A stretch of 64,000 nucleotides of DNA from Fallopia convolvulus. Its lineage: Eukaryota; Streptophyta; Magnoliopsida; Caryophyllales; Polygonaceae. The DNA is taken from the NCBI GenBank assembly GCA_964016875.1, contig OZ024721.1, positions 40,420,210 to 40,484,209 on the forward strand, written 5' to 3'. How positions within the stretch are numbered: position 1 is the stretch's first letter; each line of letters begins with the position of its first letter. A program made the position numbers and the translations under genes. A model generated the notes under the pieces. The model made no database searches and was not told the DNA's origin. It saw nothing but the letters and a program-made list of their open reading frames with translations. Shown here piece by piece: positions 1 to 11,710 of this stretch.

Positions 1-190
1 TTGCTTCAATCCATAGAGAGCTTTGTCCAGTTTATAGACATGATCCGGGTGGGCGACATCCTCAAAACCCGGAGTTTGTTCAACATATACCTCTTCTTTG
101 AGATATCCATTCAAAAATGCAGTCTTAACATCCATTTGTTGTAGCTTGAATCCATGATGAGCAGAATAGGCAATGAGCAGTCTAATATGG
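1..190 (-). pseudogene. Ty1/copia reverse transcriptase fragment
   Basis: Read on the minus strand this is one open stretch carrying the copia reverse transcriptase core, including QMDVKTAFLNGYL and ending in ALYGLKQ at the window edge. These are the usual copia RT block with the first catalytic Asp and the motif before the YVDD region. The piece is cut by the window start, and no gag, protease or integrase lies upstream of it on its own strand. A tRNA-primer-like site and an LTR-like block follow at 191-1007, so it is probably a deletion derivative in which RT has been joined to the 5-prime end of the element. Confidence 0.85.
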
Positions 191-1007
191 TTATGATACC
201 AATTGTAAGATCGTTAGTACTAGAACGAGTCGGCGACTCCTGCGAAATCGTCGACTTTGAGTAATAAAGCAGCGGAATAATTAGACAGTAAAATAAACGT
301 TACCAACGGTCAATGACAAGTGATGTATAGTGGAAACTCTTCGTAAACCAACTAGTTTACTTAGAGAAAAACCACTCCCTTCCAAATTTATCACTTGGTC
401 GGATTTCAAGAGTCCTTAGACTCGCTCTATTGATTTCTTGAGTGATTACAAAGCTCTCCCGTGTAAAAGCATGAATCCCACACCCTTGAACCACGCTCTA
501 CCTTTGCACTAACATTCTCAATCTCACGCTATGCCTAAGATCTCTTGATCCACCACTTGTACGAATCCCACGCACAAGTATTCTCTTCCTTTCTTACACA
601 CAATAATGAAATTACGCTCAAGAGACTTACCAATAGCCTAAACACTAGGGTATTTAAACTAAGGTAAGAGAGATCTCATGTATATTATTTCCCATTCAAT
701 TAGGAAAACAATATACACTCAATCTTTTACAAATCTTTCCAAATATGCAAATATGCATACACTAAAATATTCTAGGAGAATATACACTCAATCTTCATCT
801 TGATTTTAGCACTCTTTTGATGATCTTCTCCTAAAATAGAACGACGCAACTGTTTTTAATTATACGCACATGAGCTGTGCGTTTCTTCCATAAATAGATC
901 GTTTTGCCAGCTGGTCATGTCAGTGACTTTGCCAAGTCGCCGACTTGACTTGCAAACTCAGGGTCACTAACTCTGGAACCATCAAAGCTCAATCTTCCAT
1001 CTTCTAA
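191..1007 (-). repeat. Probable copia LTR plus degenerate primer-binding site, minus orientation
   Basis: On the minus strand, 191-203 reads ATTGGTATCATAA, close to the TGGTATCAGAGC site used by copia elements. The next block on the plus strand starts TGTAAG at 204, as expected for an LTR edge read backwards. A TTTAAATA box lies on the minus strand near 650. The far edge near 1007 is a guess because no second LTR or target duplication is visible. Confidence 0.5.
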
Positions 1008-1011
1008 CAGA

Positions 1012-1209
1012 TAAAATTGAATGGATAACTCATAGGAGATTAAAGATCAATTGTAAGAATACTCCCAATAAATTCTTATTATGCTCATTGGATGCTATAA
1101 ATTATTCTTTATGCTACCTTTTTATGCTCATTGGATGTTTAGTCTCATAGGAGATCAAAGGTCAATTGAAATTAAAGAATGTTAACAATAAATTCAATTA
1201 ATTTAAAGG
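1012..1209. repeat. Short dispersed repeat R1, copy 1
   Basis: Shares with 4074-4338 and 6971-7297 a block containing TTCTTATTATGCTCATTGG and later CTCATAGGAGAT. The three copies are diverged. This copy loses similarity near 1209, just before the Helitron at 1223. Confidence 0.7.
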
Positions 1210-1222
1210 TAAATTATAAAAA

Positions 1223-4073
1223 TCTATATATAACATTAAAAAGTTGTGTACATGGTGCATTTATTGCACTTGGTACACAAATTTTATTATATTAAATTTT
1301 TTGCTAGATTGTCAAGATAAGTTCTTTAGTTCAAGGAGTTTGGGCCTTTGTAGTGGAGATCTAAGGTTCAAGTCTCTACACACTTATTTTTGCCAAAATC
1401 AACATTATTTATACATGTTGTAGGAAATAACGAAACCAGATTGTATTCGAATATGAGATTTTTGTATTTTAAAACTACCAAGCTTGATTGTGTAAGAAAT
1501 TTATTTCTTTTCCAATTAAAATATTAATTTGGCACTAAACACGTTATTTTAAATATTCGACTTCGAATAGAGACATTTTTTAATCGTACATATGCTATGG
1601 TTGGCGCATTATTGACATATATATGGTAAATATTTAAGGTTCAAGTCTCATGGTGAAAAACATTTCTAATTTTTTAGTCTTATGTAAATTACTTAAACAA
1701 TAATTTTTGTTAAATATTGTGTAAATGTTATAAGTATTTAAATGTATAATATGGATTAACAACACATAGAGATTCTCTTAGGATGCTTATTCTCTTATAT
1801 GTGTACTTATTGCCCACATTATCACCCCTAATTACACCCCTATTTATGTGTATATATGTTTGACCAATTAAATTTCATGAATTGACCTATATATATGGTA
1901 TTGTACAAAGAGATCCAATGGTGTACACATTTCCCATCTCTTGTGTCACTATTCTCTCTATGGTTACAATTAGTTTATAAATAATTATCAACATGTTTGA
2001 ATAGCTCAAGGTAAGTATAAATTATTTTTTTCTCTATGTCTTGTTGGTTATTGGGGTCTTAATACAATTATTATATATGTATTTGTGCAAATCTCTCCTT
2101 TGATATTATATTGGAAGTCTATTCTCATTAAAATATAAAAATAGTATCTTGAATGTTTTTTTAATTATATTTCTACTTTTTAATATCATATTGGTATTGC
2201 TCTTTATTATCTAACTAAATTATTGTCAATTTAGATCTAAATTTTTTTTCCTTTAAAAAAATCTCAATTGTTGTAAATTATTATTTGCTATTTTTCCTAT
2301 ATTGTTTGGTGAAATGATCATCGGTTTATATTGTTTACAATGAAAAATTTGATACTAACTATTTGATTTTTTTGTTGTTGGTGGTGAACAGGAGAAAGTG
2401 CTACTTTGTATATTTTTTTTGGATGTTGTTCGGTTTGATCTTAGTGATTTTAGAAGTGAAAATTGCATTGGCTATGCGGTTGTTTATTGTTATAAAATAT
2501 TTGTACATGACCTTTGATGATTTCTCCATATTATCAAAATGTGAATAGTTTTTTTTCCTTTATATCTCTATTTTTTATATCAATTATTTACAAATGTATG
2601 TGTCCATTTATATATATCAATTGCTTAAACTATATTTTTTGTTAAAATATTGTGTAAATGTTATAAGTATTCAAATGTATAATATGGATTAACTACACAT
2701 AGAGATTCTCTTAGGATGCTTATTCTCTTATACTTGTACTTATTGCTCACCCCTAATTACACCCCTATTTATGTATATATATGTTTGACCAATATAATTA
2801 AATTTCATGAATTGACCTATATGTATGGTAAATATTTAAGGTTCAAGTCTCATGGTGAACATTATGTCTAATTTTTATAGTCTTATTTAAATTGCTTAAA
2901 CAATATTTTTTGTTAAAATATTGTGTAAATGTTATAAGTATTTAAATGTATAATATGGATTAACTACACATAGAGATTCTCTTAGGATGCTTATTCTCTT
3001 GTATGTGTAATTATTGCCCTAATTACACCCCTATTTATGTGTATATATGATGGACCAATTAAATTTCATGAATTGACCTATATATATGGTATTGTACAAA
3101 GAGATGCAATTGGTGTACACACTTTCCCTCTCTTATGTCTACTATTCTCTCTATAGTTACAATTATGGTTATAAATAATTACCAACATGTTCGAATAGCT
3201 TAAGGCAGGTATAAATTATTTTTTCTCTATATCTTGTTCGTTATTGGGGTCTTAATACTATCATTATATACGTATTTGTGTAAATCTCTCATTCGATATT
3301 ATATTGGAAGTCTATTCTCATTAAATATAAAAATAGTATATTGAATGTTTTTTGTTATATTACTATTTCTTAAGATCATATTGGTATTGCTCTTTATTAT
3401 CTAACTGAATTATTGTCAATTTAGATCTAAAAAAAATTCTTCAAAAAAATAACAATGGTTGTCAATTATGATTAGTTATTTTGCCTCTATTGTTTTGTGA
3501 AATGATCATCAGTTTATATTGTTTAGAATGAAAATCAAAATTCAAAAATCAAAATTCAACTATTAAACCTCTAAACTACGTAAGGTTTGCTTCTCTTTAA
3601 AGACATACGTATGCAACACGTTATAATTCGGGCGCAACCCAAATCCGAAATTATATTAAACTCAAAAATCTCTAATGTGTCTATATTATTAGTAGAGTTG
3701 TAAAGATGTATATATAGATAAGGGTCGAACTTAAAAATCAAATTAGATGTGTTTATACAATGTTGTTTTCATTTAAGAATTTTTGTCTAACATGCATGAT
3801 CTAATAATTAATTGTATGTATTTCGAGTGTACATGATTATATAACCAAATTTGCATTGTGATGTGCACATATTGTATTATAACTAATAAAGTGTGTATGA
3901 TCATCTAAATGCATAGCAAAGAAGACAACGATAACATTAAACAACAGACCGTGAAATCAACACACTTACAACTCCAAATGTATAAATATATTTATAAAAT
4001 AAAAGCAAATTTAAACATAAAAAACAATTGTAAAATACATGTCCCGTGCGTATGCACGGGCCTGTTCACCTAG
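1223..4073 (+). mobile_element. Non-autonomous Helitron (about 2.85 kb)
   Basis: The 3-prime end has all the Helitron marks: a perfect stem CCCGTGC (4043-4049) and GCACGGG (4054-4060) with a 4-nt loop, then a 9-nt spacer and CTAG at 4070-4073. The proposed 5-prime end is TCTATATATA at 1223. The base before it is A (1222) and the base after CTAG is T (4074), as expected for insertion between A and T without target duplication. I find no Rep/helicase coding, so it would need an autonomous partner. The interior is AT-rich with large direct duplications. The 3-prime end is firm; the 5-prime end is less so. Confidence 0.75.
1614..3540. repeat. Direct duplications inside the Helitron
   Basis: A block of about 720 bp at 1614-2345 recurs at about 2822-3540, with a partial third copy at about 2630-2822. 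Shared landmarks include TAGAGATTCTCTTAGGATGC near 1767, 2700 and 2970, and GAAATGATCATC near 2312 and 3499. The copies differ by substitutions and small indels, so the duplication is not recent. No coding capacity is evident. Confidence 0.8.
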
Positions 4074-4338
4074 TATTCCCAAAAAATTCTTATTATGCTC
4101 ATTGGATGATATAAATTATTCTTTATGCTACCTTTTTATGGTCATTGGATGCTTAGTCTCATAGGAGATCAAAGGTCAATTGAAAGAATGTTAACAATAA
4201 ATTCAATTAATTTTTTTTATCTATAAGACATTCAATGCTTAATTAAAGTTGTTTATGCTCTTGCATAGAAATCATATATTATGTATAAAATGTGGGGCAT
4301 TAATTGTCATTGAGATTTAGTCTTATAGTATTATAGAT
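4074..4338. repeat. Short dispersed repeat R1, copy 2
   Basis: Starts abruptly at the 3-prime edge of the Helitron, at TATTCCC, and runs to TATTATAGA. Its right edge read on the minus strand begins TCTATAATACTATAAG, which resembles a Helitron 5-prime start, so R1 may itself be part of a Helitron family. Confidence 0.6.
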
Positions 4339-4737
4339 AGACTAGGTGGATGGCCCGTACTATCGCACGGGCTCTCATTGATTATATTTTGTATTATCTA
4401 GGTGAAGTTATATTTTTCCGTATGTTATTCGTATGTTTTTTTTCGTATACTTATTTTGTACTTAGTGTCATGTATAAAATTATAAGCACACGGGTCATGC
4501 TTCAACACCCACATAATTGGAGCCATTTCCTTGATGTAAGACAATGTGTTTACTGTTGTTTGTTTTTCTTATGACCCTTAAAGTTGTAGTGTTATATTCT
4601 CTCTTTTTATGTTACAAAACATTACTAATCTTTTAATTTCAGTGTTGTTGGAATTGATTGTTACTTTTATAGGCATGATATTTTGGTTGTCAATTTCTTT
4701 TTTCTTTGGTGTTACTAGAGTAATCGATTTTACTGGT

Positions 4738-5353
4738 TATTCACAAATAGATATTTGGTAGTACTATTATTTTTAAATAATAATTTGCTGTCTTATCTGT
4801 TTGTCTTTCATTTTTTGATACCTCATTTTGTTGTTTTTGAAGAAACCTTCATGGGTAAAAGGTTCTAAGATTGTAAGAGAGTAGTATGGCCATATTTTTA
4901 AATATTCTACTATGATGGATGTTTGGTGTACACTTACTTTAAATAATTTGTTTATTTTAGTTGAGGTAAAAACTTCATAATCTGGTAAGAGGTTATATGT
5001 TAAGTAACATATTTTTTTTTTATCATATACATGATGTCGATTTGTCTGCTTATTCACAAATAGATATTTGATAGTACTATTATTTTTAAATAACAATTTG
5101 TTGTCTTATCTGTTTGTCTTTCATTTTTTGATACCTCATTTTGTTGTTTTTAAAGAAACCTTCATGGGTAAAAGGTTCTAAGATTGTAATAGAGTAGTAT
5201 GGCCATATTTTTAAATATTCTACTATGATGGATGTTTGGTATACACTTACATTAAATAATTTGTTTGTTTTAGTTGAGGTAAAAACTTCATAATCTGGTA
5301 AGAGGTTATATGGTAAATAACATATTTTTTTTTATCATATACATGATGTTGCA
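4738..5353. repeat. Tandem duplication, unit about 312 bp
   Basis: The block beginning TTATTCACAAATAGATATTTG at 4738 recurs at 5050 with few changes and runs to the ATATACATGATGT landmark in both copies. It lies inside the second Helitron. Open frames here are accidental. Confidence 0.85.
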
Positions 5354-5524
5354 GGGATCAATGTGTGGTGTGTTATACTGTTATGTTAGCTATAGGAACA
5401 AAGGTAAGTGGCTGAAATTAGTAAACTTGTAGTAAAAGGTAGCAAGTTAGTCATCATGGTAATAAAAGTAGAATGAGTGTTAAAATATGTAGAGTGTAGA
5501 CATATCTTCACATCGGATAACAAA

Positions 5525-5647
5525 TTAGTTTGTGCTCAAGTATGTTTCGTATGTGTTGATAACGTCCCATTTCCGACATACCATATCTTGGATTTCACAA
5601 CTCTGGCCTTCAATCAACTCATTTAGGAATATGAATTGGCTTCCCAT
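5525..5647 (-). pseudogene. Fragment resembling RPA 70-kDa subunit N-terminus (Helitron cargo)
   Basis: From an ATG at 5647 on the minus strand the frame reads MGSQFIFLNELIEG and then VCRKWDVIN. That resembles the first OB-fold of plant replication protein A large-subunit-like proteins, whose start has a short Phe/Ile strand, a loop, and a V-C-R-K-W strand. Full RPA1-like proteins run to several hundred residues; only about 40 codons are visible and the frame stops at 5525. Its strand matches that of the surrounding Helitron. Similarity was judged from memory of the family, so this is tentative. Confidence 0.4.
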
Positions 5648-5724
5648 TGTAGAGTTATCTTCTTCTATTGTGAAAAGGAGGGTTGATTTGTGGGAGAATG
5701 GATGCAAATATGGTTTTTAATTTA

Positions 5725-6430
5725 TAGGGGATTAAAATTGCAGTAATTTATATTTGAAAATTGTATTGATTGGGCAATTTAATTTTAAAAATTTACTGAT
5801 TTGGCCGTTCACTTTTGCACATTGTAGAATATATGTTATTGACTGAAGATATATAATTTTGTTTTAAATGCCCTTAATTATGTGTTGACTATGACCTTCA
5901 TATTGAAACAGGTTTAGAATGTGAATGAGTGTTTTAAATACTCATTACTATATAATTTACAAGGGATTAAAATTTTAGTAATTTATATTTAAAAAATTGT
6001 ACTCAGTTGGGCAATTTAATTTTGAAGAATATATTGATTTGGCTGTTTACATTTGCACATTGCATGATGCTGAATAAGAATGAGTGTCTTGAATGCTCAT
6101 TACTATATATTGATTTGTTATTGTATATTTGCACACCCAAAAAACAGCTATGGCCTCACATTGTAATAGGTTTTGAAAGTGAAAGGGTGGTATAAATGGC
6201 TTGCTGAAAATGATTTTAAATTTTAAAAATAGCATTAATCAGTGCACCTCTTATTTATCTTAGGTGTCTAAATATGTTATTATTATTTAGATGTATGTTT
6301 CAATGATATTATAAAAAACCATATTATTTGAATGAGCATTACTTGTCAACTAAATATGTTATTGTTGTTTAGATGTATGTTTCAATAATATTATAAAAAA
6401 CCATATTATTTGAATGAGCATTAATTGTCA
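5725..6430. repeat. Local direct repeats in Helitron interior
   Basis: Two pairs: a block with GGGATTAAAATT and GGGCAATTTAATTTT at about 5727-5815 repeats at about 5960-6065, and a block with AGATGTATGTTTCAAT at about 6268-6345 repeats at about 6350-6425. All AT-rich and non-coding. Confidence 0.75.
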
Positions 6431-6970
6431 AAGTTATTTAAGTTTATAGTACTATAGAAGATTATAGATAGGTAAGATAGATGATTATTAATTGTGACAA
6501 ATTTAGACTTTTATAATATGTAAATGTATGGTTAAAATGAAATTATAGAAATCATATTAATTAAGAAGTAATTTTTTTTAGCAAATATCAATTTGGTTTT
6601 TGTGCTAATATTCTCCATTAACTCTTTGACATAATAATTACCAAAATAATAATTTACTAATATATCACATTAAAATCAAATAATTATTCAATATATTTGA
6701 AAAATTAATAATAGTACTATTACCTTTGTCACTTTTTTATATCAATCACCTCTCTCTTGCTTCTTGGAGGTAATTTGAGAAAAAAATACATTTATTAATA
6801 TAAGCACATGAAAATAATATAATTATTCAATATATTTATAATTAATAGAAAAAATTGGAAAATAGTAAATTATAATTGTACCTTTATTTTATGGTAGTCT
6901 ATTTTTCTTTGATGTTGGGAGAGTCTAAATAGTGGTGAGGGAGAGGGTAGATTAGGGTGAGATCGAGTAT

Positions 6971-7297
6971 ATATAGTGATAAAATTGAATGGATGGTTAA
7001 TCTCATAGGAGATTAAAGATCAATTGTAAGAATATTCCCGATAAATTCTTATTATGCTCATTGGATGCTATAAATTATTCTTTATGCTACCTTTTTATAC
7101 TCATTGGATGCTTAGTCTCATAGGAGATTAAAGGTCAAGTGAAGAATGTTAACAATAAATTCAATTAATTTTTTTTTTATCTATATGACATTCAATGCTT
7201 GATTAAAGTTGCTTAGGATCTTGTATAGAAATCATATATTATGTCTAAAATGTTGGGCATTAATTGTCATTGGAATTTAGTCTTATAGTATTATAGA
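6971..7297. repeat. Short dispersed repeat R1, copy 3 (longest)
   Basis: Starts at TAAAATTGAATGGATGG and ends at TATTATAGA before TTGATGATC. It is the fullest of the three copies and defines the family length at roughly 330 bp. It directly precedes the flank of the small gene at 7691. Confidence 0.65.
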
Positions 7298-7690
7298 TTG
7301 ATGATCTTGACCGACCCCCATAAAACACATAATCACTTAGCCGACTCGATTGATCCATGAATTTTAACGATCCGAATCTCGGCCTGTCTTTTCGTTTGAA
7401 GAAAACAACTAAAGAAATATTAAAAATAAATAAATGAAGTGAAAGGACTAAAGGAGCATAGTTAACCGAAGTATGCAGTAAAGCAGCTATCTATCACTCA
7501 CAATGCACTTTTCATTCTTTGCACCCTGAATTAACAATCGCTTTTGGGTTTGTTCCACATTCTTTAATTCTTCTTTCTCCTCTTGCTTTCACTTTCTGTA
7601 TCTCTCGCTTTCAAGAGTTCCACTCGATCGTAGTACTATTACACCAACAGACAACAAGAAGATCTAGTACTATATTTTGGATATAGTTCC

Positions 7691-8492
7691 ATGGCCCGCC
7701 AGGTATTAGATGATATGCCTCTTCCAACTTTCTGATTGTAGTTTTCTTCATACCTACCTACATGAGTTAATTATTTTAGAATTTTGATGCCAACATCTTT
7801 TCTTGGTTTTCTGCTTATTCTTGTGGATTTGGTTGTTACAGGAAGTGGGGTGGCCTCTGGGTTTGCAACCTTTGAATTTGAGAATTGGGTATGGAGGAGG
7901 TGGAGCAAGGGATTATTTTGGGTCGGTTTCTTTCAATGCTATGCTTACTGGTTCTTCCACTTCCTCCTCAGATTCTTCTTCAGATTTGGGCACTGAGGTA
8001 AAACACAGCGTACAAGCTAGCAGAATGTTTCAAGTTGATCACATTAATTAATCTTAATTTATGGGCAAGGCTTAATTAGTATTTTATTAATTTTGGGTTC
8101 CCTAAAACAAAATCTGTCAAAGTGTTGATACCTTGGCAATGGTTTAGATTTCAATTGCAATATCAAAATACAACACTTTCTTGTGTAAGTATTTGACTTG
8201 GTACAAATTGCTGTATTTCTTTATCTAGTCAACAGATTCGTTGTTCCATGAAAGAAGCATAACACTAGGAAGCCTAATAGGAATCTCAAACATCCTAGAG
8301 CTCTCAAGAAGATCAATGAGGGGAAGAAGAGCAGAGCCCTCGAAATCCAAGAAACCCTGTAAATCAAGGACATGGTTGTTCTCCCTCTGTTCAAGGCACA
8401 ACACAGATGTTAGCAACCCTAACAATATTGCTCCTCCATCTCTTGGACACTTTCTTGATGTGGGGAGAAGAGCTACCGCGGGTAACTACTAG
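7691..8492 (+). CDS. Conserved plant protein of unknown function, three exons, about 143 aa
   Basis: Exons by splice sites: 7691-7702, 7842-7997 and 8229-8492. Donors CAG/GTATTA and GAG/GTAAAA and acceptors TTACAG and TCTAG fit, and both introns are phase 0. The protein starts MARQ, continues EVGWPLGLQPLNLRIG, has a Ser-rich stretch (TGSSTSSSDSSSD), then ITLGSLIGISNILELSRRS with a basic run, a WLFSLC segment and a tail with SLGHFLDV. I recall related short proteins with the same WPLGLQP, TLGSLIG and SLGHFL blocks in other eudicots; no function is known to me. There is no signal peptide or membrane segment. The first coding exon has only 12 nt, so gene finders that ignore introns would miss the start. 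Confidence 0.8.
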
Positions 8493-9070
8493 CAACAATT
8501 CGTCGCTCCTTTGTCCTGTCAGAAATGAGGCAGTGGCAGTGGTAATTCATGCATTTACATAGCAGCTGTGTGTTACTTCTTCGTCATCCTTTTTGGGCTT
8601 GATGGTATATTTAGGTCCAACTGAATAGTAAAGTCCGACCCAATACTGTAGTGTCATAGTGGGCCAACGTGTGATGTAGGTTTTTTCCTTTTATTGGGCG
8701 CAAGTATTGGTTTTCTTATTTGATTTTTGTATTCAACAAAACGTTTAGTGGTACAAGTGTAACAAACCTTGCATCTCATCGACGTATAAAGTATTTTTGG
8801 TTGTGTTTTTAGCATGTTTTTTTTGTTGTTTATAATTTATATTTGGTGGTGTGAAGGTGCTTCGTCATTAGATTTCATAGAGTTTCTTCGTTTGTCGGGG
8901 TCAAGGATGAAACTATTTCGGAGCTAGAAGTGGCCCTGCACACCCAATCCATTTTTTTCGTATATATTTTTCTTTTGTCTATAGCTTCGATTTGATATAT
9001 CATAGGAATATATTATAAGCTCCAATTCGATATTTGAGCAAAATGTTATAATTGTTCAAAGATTACATGT
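8493..9070. other. 3-prime flank of the small gene
   Basis: Probable 3-prime untranslated region followed by ordinary AT-rich spacer. I see no coding or clear repeat structure. Confidence 0.5.
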
Positions 9071-9078
9071 ATGCAAAC

Positions 9079-10009
9079 TATTTGCGGATCTAGGGGGCTT
9101 GGGTGGGCGCCCACCCCCCCTTTTATTATATATTTTTAATAGTAGTAATACTGTACGCTAGGAATTTGTAGCTCAAATGGTGTTCAATGCTTAAAGGTAC
9201 ACGGTGAGTCCCGTGTTCGAATCCTTTACCCCCTACCTTCTCTCCCCACAATTTTTTAATCCCTGTACATTAAATTTATTGCACATTACATTTATTGCCT
9301 GTAGGCACTAGGCAGCAGAGTAGTAGTAGCAGTGTAGCACACACCTAGCGTCCCCTAGCCACCCACTACCATCTTCTCCATTTTTTTGATGGAATCTCCA
9401 TTTTTTAAATCTTGTTACATGTTTTGATTTTTTTTGTTTTTTACCAATAAGAAATACAAAAATTAGTTAGATTAGTGTTAAATGTTTTATATTGTTAACT
9501 ATGAACCTATTTTTTGAATTTAAATAATTATGATTAACTAAAAAGAATATAACTAGAAAGATTAGTTAGTTATATATATTTACTATTTCAAAATTGTATG
9601 ATTTGAAAGGTATCATGTTATATTTGCTCTATTTATTATATAAATTTTGAATGATATATATTTTAATATTTTTAATTGAAATACATATTAAATACGTGTA
9701 CTTGGACTCTTAACATTATAAGAAATGCCACATATAAGTTTAAAATTTGACAATTAATGTAAAATTATTATAAGCATTATTTGAATTTTTTATTAAAAAT
9801 GGATAATGTGTCTTGTTGTTGTATTTAATATATGATCTTATAGATTTATAATGTTTACCTATACGGCTATACCCCTAAATAGTTTGGACGCCTTTGTTCC
9901 CTCCTAAGCTAGATTTATAGCATGTCACCCTTCACAATATTTTTCACAAATAAGTCTCCCGGTCCATTGAGTTCGCCCCCCTTTCTGAAAGATTCTGGGT
10001 CCGGCACTG
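9079..10009. mobile_element. hAT-like non-autonomous element with 8-bp target duplication
   Basis: Flanked by a perfect 8-bp direct repeat ATGCAAAC (9071-9078 and 10010-10017). Inside are imperfect terminal inverted repeats: left TATTTGCGGATCTAG, right read backwards CAGTGCCGGACCCAG. The CAGTG..CGGA..CCAG form and 8-bp duplication are typical of hAT elements. No transposase is present in 931 bp. A tRNA-like SINE segment lies within it. Left-terminal bases have decayed. Confidence 0.8.
9157..9260 (+). mobile_element. tRNA-derived SINE-like segment inside the hAT element
   Basis: Carries an A-box-like TAGCTCAAATGG near 9170 and a B-box-like GTGTTCGAATCC near 9213, spaced as in RNA polymerase III promoters of tRNA-derived SINEs. 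No clear target duplication or A-tail, so its edges are approximate. Confidence 0.45.
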
Positions 10010-10017
10010 ATGCAAAC

Positions 10018-11176
10018 CATTTTCACATTTCATTTACTTAATCAGAATGTCTTTCTTAAAAAAATTTATGTCTTCATACCATAATTGAAACCCGAGCTTT
10101 AAAAGTAAAGGTTATTATTAAAATACTTGACTACTGTATAATAAAGTACAAGTGCATGTTTTATGTCCTCATACCAATTGAACCTGTAATACCCAAATAG
10201 GGTCGCAAACAGCGTAGCGACAAGGTCGTTCAAAGCCTTTAGAACAAGACTACAACGTGAGAAGACTCAAGGTTGAGTTTAGGCCGAAGGTCGGTAGTGA
10301 AAGCAAGAACGAACAAGATAGTATTTTTGGGGTGATGTCGGACCCAAAAGAGGAGGATAACCACGCTGAATCTTAACTTTGGATTAAACTTGACATGTGA
10401 AATAAAGGAATACAATGAAGCCTATTTAAAGGCCAAGGAGGATCAGCCAAACCCTAAAGGAAAATCCTAATGGGCTTGGGATGAAACATAGACTAAAGGA
10501 CTAGCCCATTCTACAAGAATGGAGTACACCCCCGAAATAGAAATGATAAAATGGAAAACATACTAAAGCTAGAAATAACTCAAAGTAAGCTTAAATATGA
10601 CCAAGTCTTGAACCAAAGAGGACGCCATGATCTTGGGCACCTCGGGCTTGTCGGTACTCGGCTAGAATCAGGGCTGAGTCGCATCATAAGTACGATGTGA
10701 AAGATGCGAATGAGATGAATTGATAGTGCTAAAACACTAATTTACCTATAAAAAAATAACAAAAAAACTGGAATTGAAGCTACTTGTTTATATTTCTTCG
10801 TATATGAAAGGGTAAGGGAACTAATGAACCATAGGTGTGCTAGATAGCCAAGTAGAAGAACCAAACAAATTATTATAATTACATTCTTGAATTGACTTTA
10901 TTTCTCCATACTCTTTGTACTTTGATTTGTGCATCATTTTTCTACACCTACGTTAGTGTGTTCAAATTTCAACTATCAAGAACAACACATACATCTACAC
11001 CACGAACAAATGTCCCCATTTTTTGTCCTTTGAGAAAAGCACATACCATTATACCAACTTTTATCCATTGCCACAATTCCCAAAGGCCACCTAGGGCATA
11101 GCCTAGAAGTCTCTAAAGCTCATTGCTTCACTTTGGCAAATGCTAAATTTATTACTATAAATATCAAAAGAATTAT
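10018..11176. other. Spacer with a probable degraded LTR-like repeat
   Basis: No gene seen. From about 10183 (TGTAATACCC) to about 10700 the base composition is richer in GC and the minus strand has a TTTAAATAGGC box near 10430, which suggests a solo LTR or truncated element; I found no matching end or target duplication. The rest is AT-rich spacer. Confidence 0.35.
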
Positions 11177-11659
11177 TGTTAAAGTATGGTGGGTCAATAT
11201 AACATGGGGTCTACGTGTCCATTCATGTGCATATGCGTATTAGGCCTAACACACAAGTCCGGTGGGGTTCCATCCTAAAACTAATTGGCAATATGAAGAG
11301 TAATTCAAAGACATGCTAGATTTTTTATATTTCATATTTTAGATGTGGTAAACCTTTTGTCTCCACGAATATCAAATCCACACTAATACTACTATAGATG
11401 GAAAAATTGGAGGTGAGATGAAAATGACAATAACCCAAATGGAATGTATATTTTTTTTATGGGTCGTATTAATGTGTGCCGTGTGTGCCGCATATTGAGT
11501 ACTATTCCTTTATAAGTCTAGTATCACTTGTACTTTTAGTATAAATACTTTTTCCTTATTTTGCATCAAATAATAAGCATTAATACAATTCTGTTTTCCC
11601 TCTTCTTTTTCATATTTCTGGTTTTTTTTTTCTCTTTCTCTCTCGAGCTCTTTGTAACA
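11177..11659 (+). repeat. 5-prime LTR of deleted copia element
   Basis: Ends CTTTGTAACA, the same end as the block at 13886-14033, with shared landmarks TATAAGTCTAGT, TATAAATA and the CTCTCTCGA region. The start at TGTTAAAG is tentative. It contains the GGGGTTCCATCCTAAAA motif also present near 19490 and 19875. Confidence 0.55.
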
Positions 11660-11710
11660 AGGTATTAGATAGAGGTTGATTTGATCCAAATTTCTCTTTC
11701 ACTCTCTCAT

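Larger units (their letters stand above)
4342..6481 (-). mobile_element. Second Helitron, opposite strand
   Basis: On the minus strand the sequence ends with a near-perfect hairpin (GCCCGT at 4353-4358 pairing with ACGGGC at 4367-4372), a short spacer and CTAG (4342-4345), with the flanking A at 4341 supplying the T after CTAG. The proposed 5-prime end is TCTATCTTACC read leftward from 6481, with the A-T flank rule satisfied. It carries a minus-strand segment resembling the start of an RPA large-subunit protein (5525-5647), a cargo known from plant Helitrons. The 3-prime end is well supported; the 5-prime end was chosen by motif and could be elsewhere. Confidence 0.6.

Noticed and set aside
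4350..4574. Open frame beginning MARTIARALIDY at the Helitron end
   Set aside because: It reads through the terminal hairpin and has no family likeness; such frames recur at Helitron ends by chance.
9157..9260. Possible functional tRNA gene
   Set aside because: A- and B-box words are present, but no cloverleaf can be folded with proper stems; better read as a SINE remnant.
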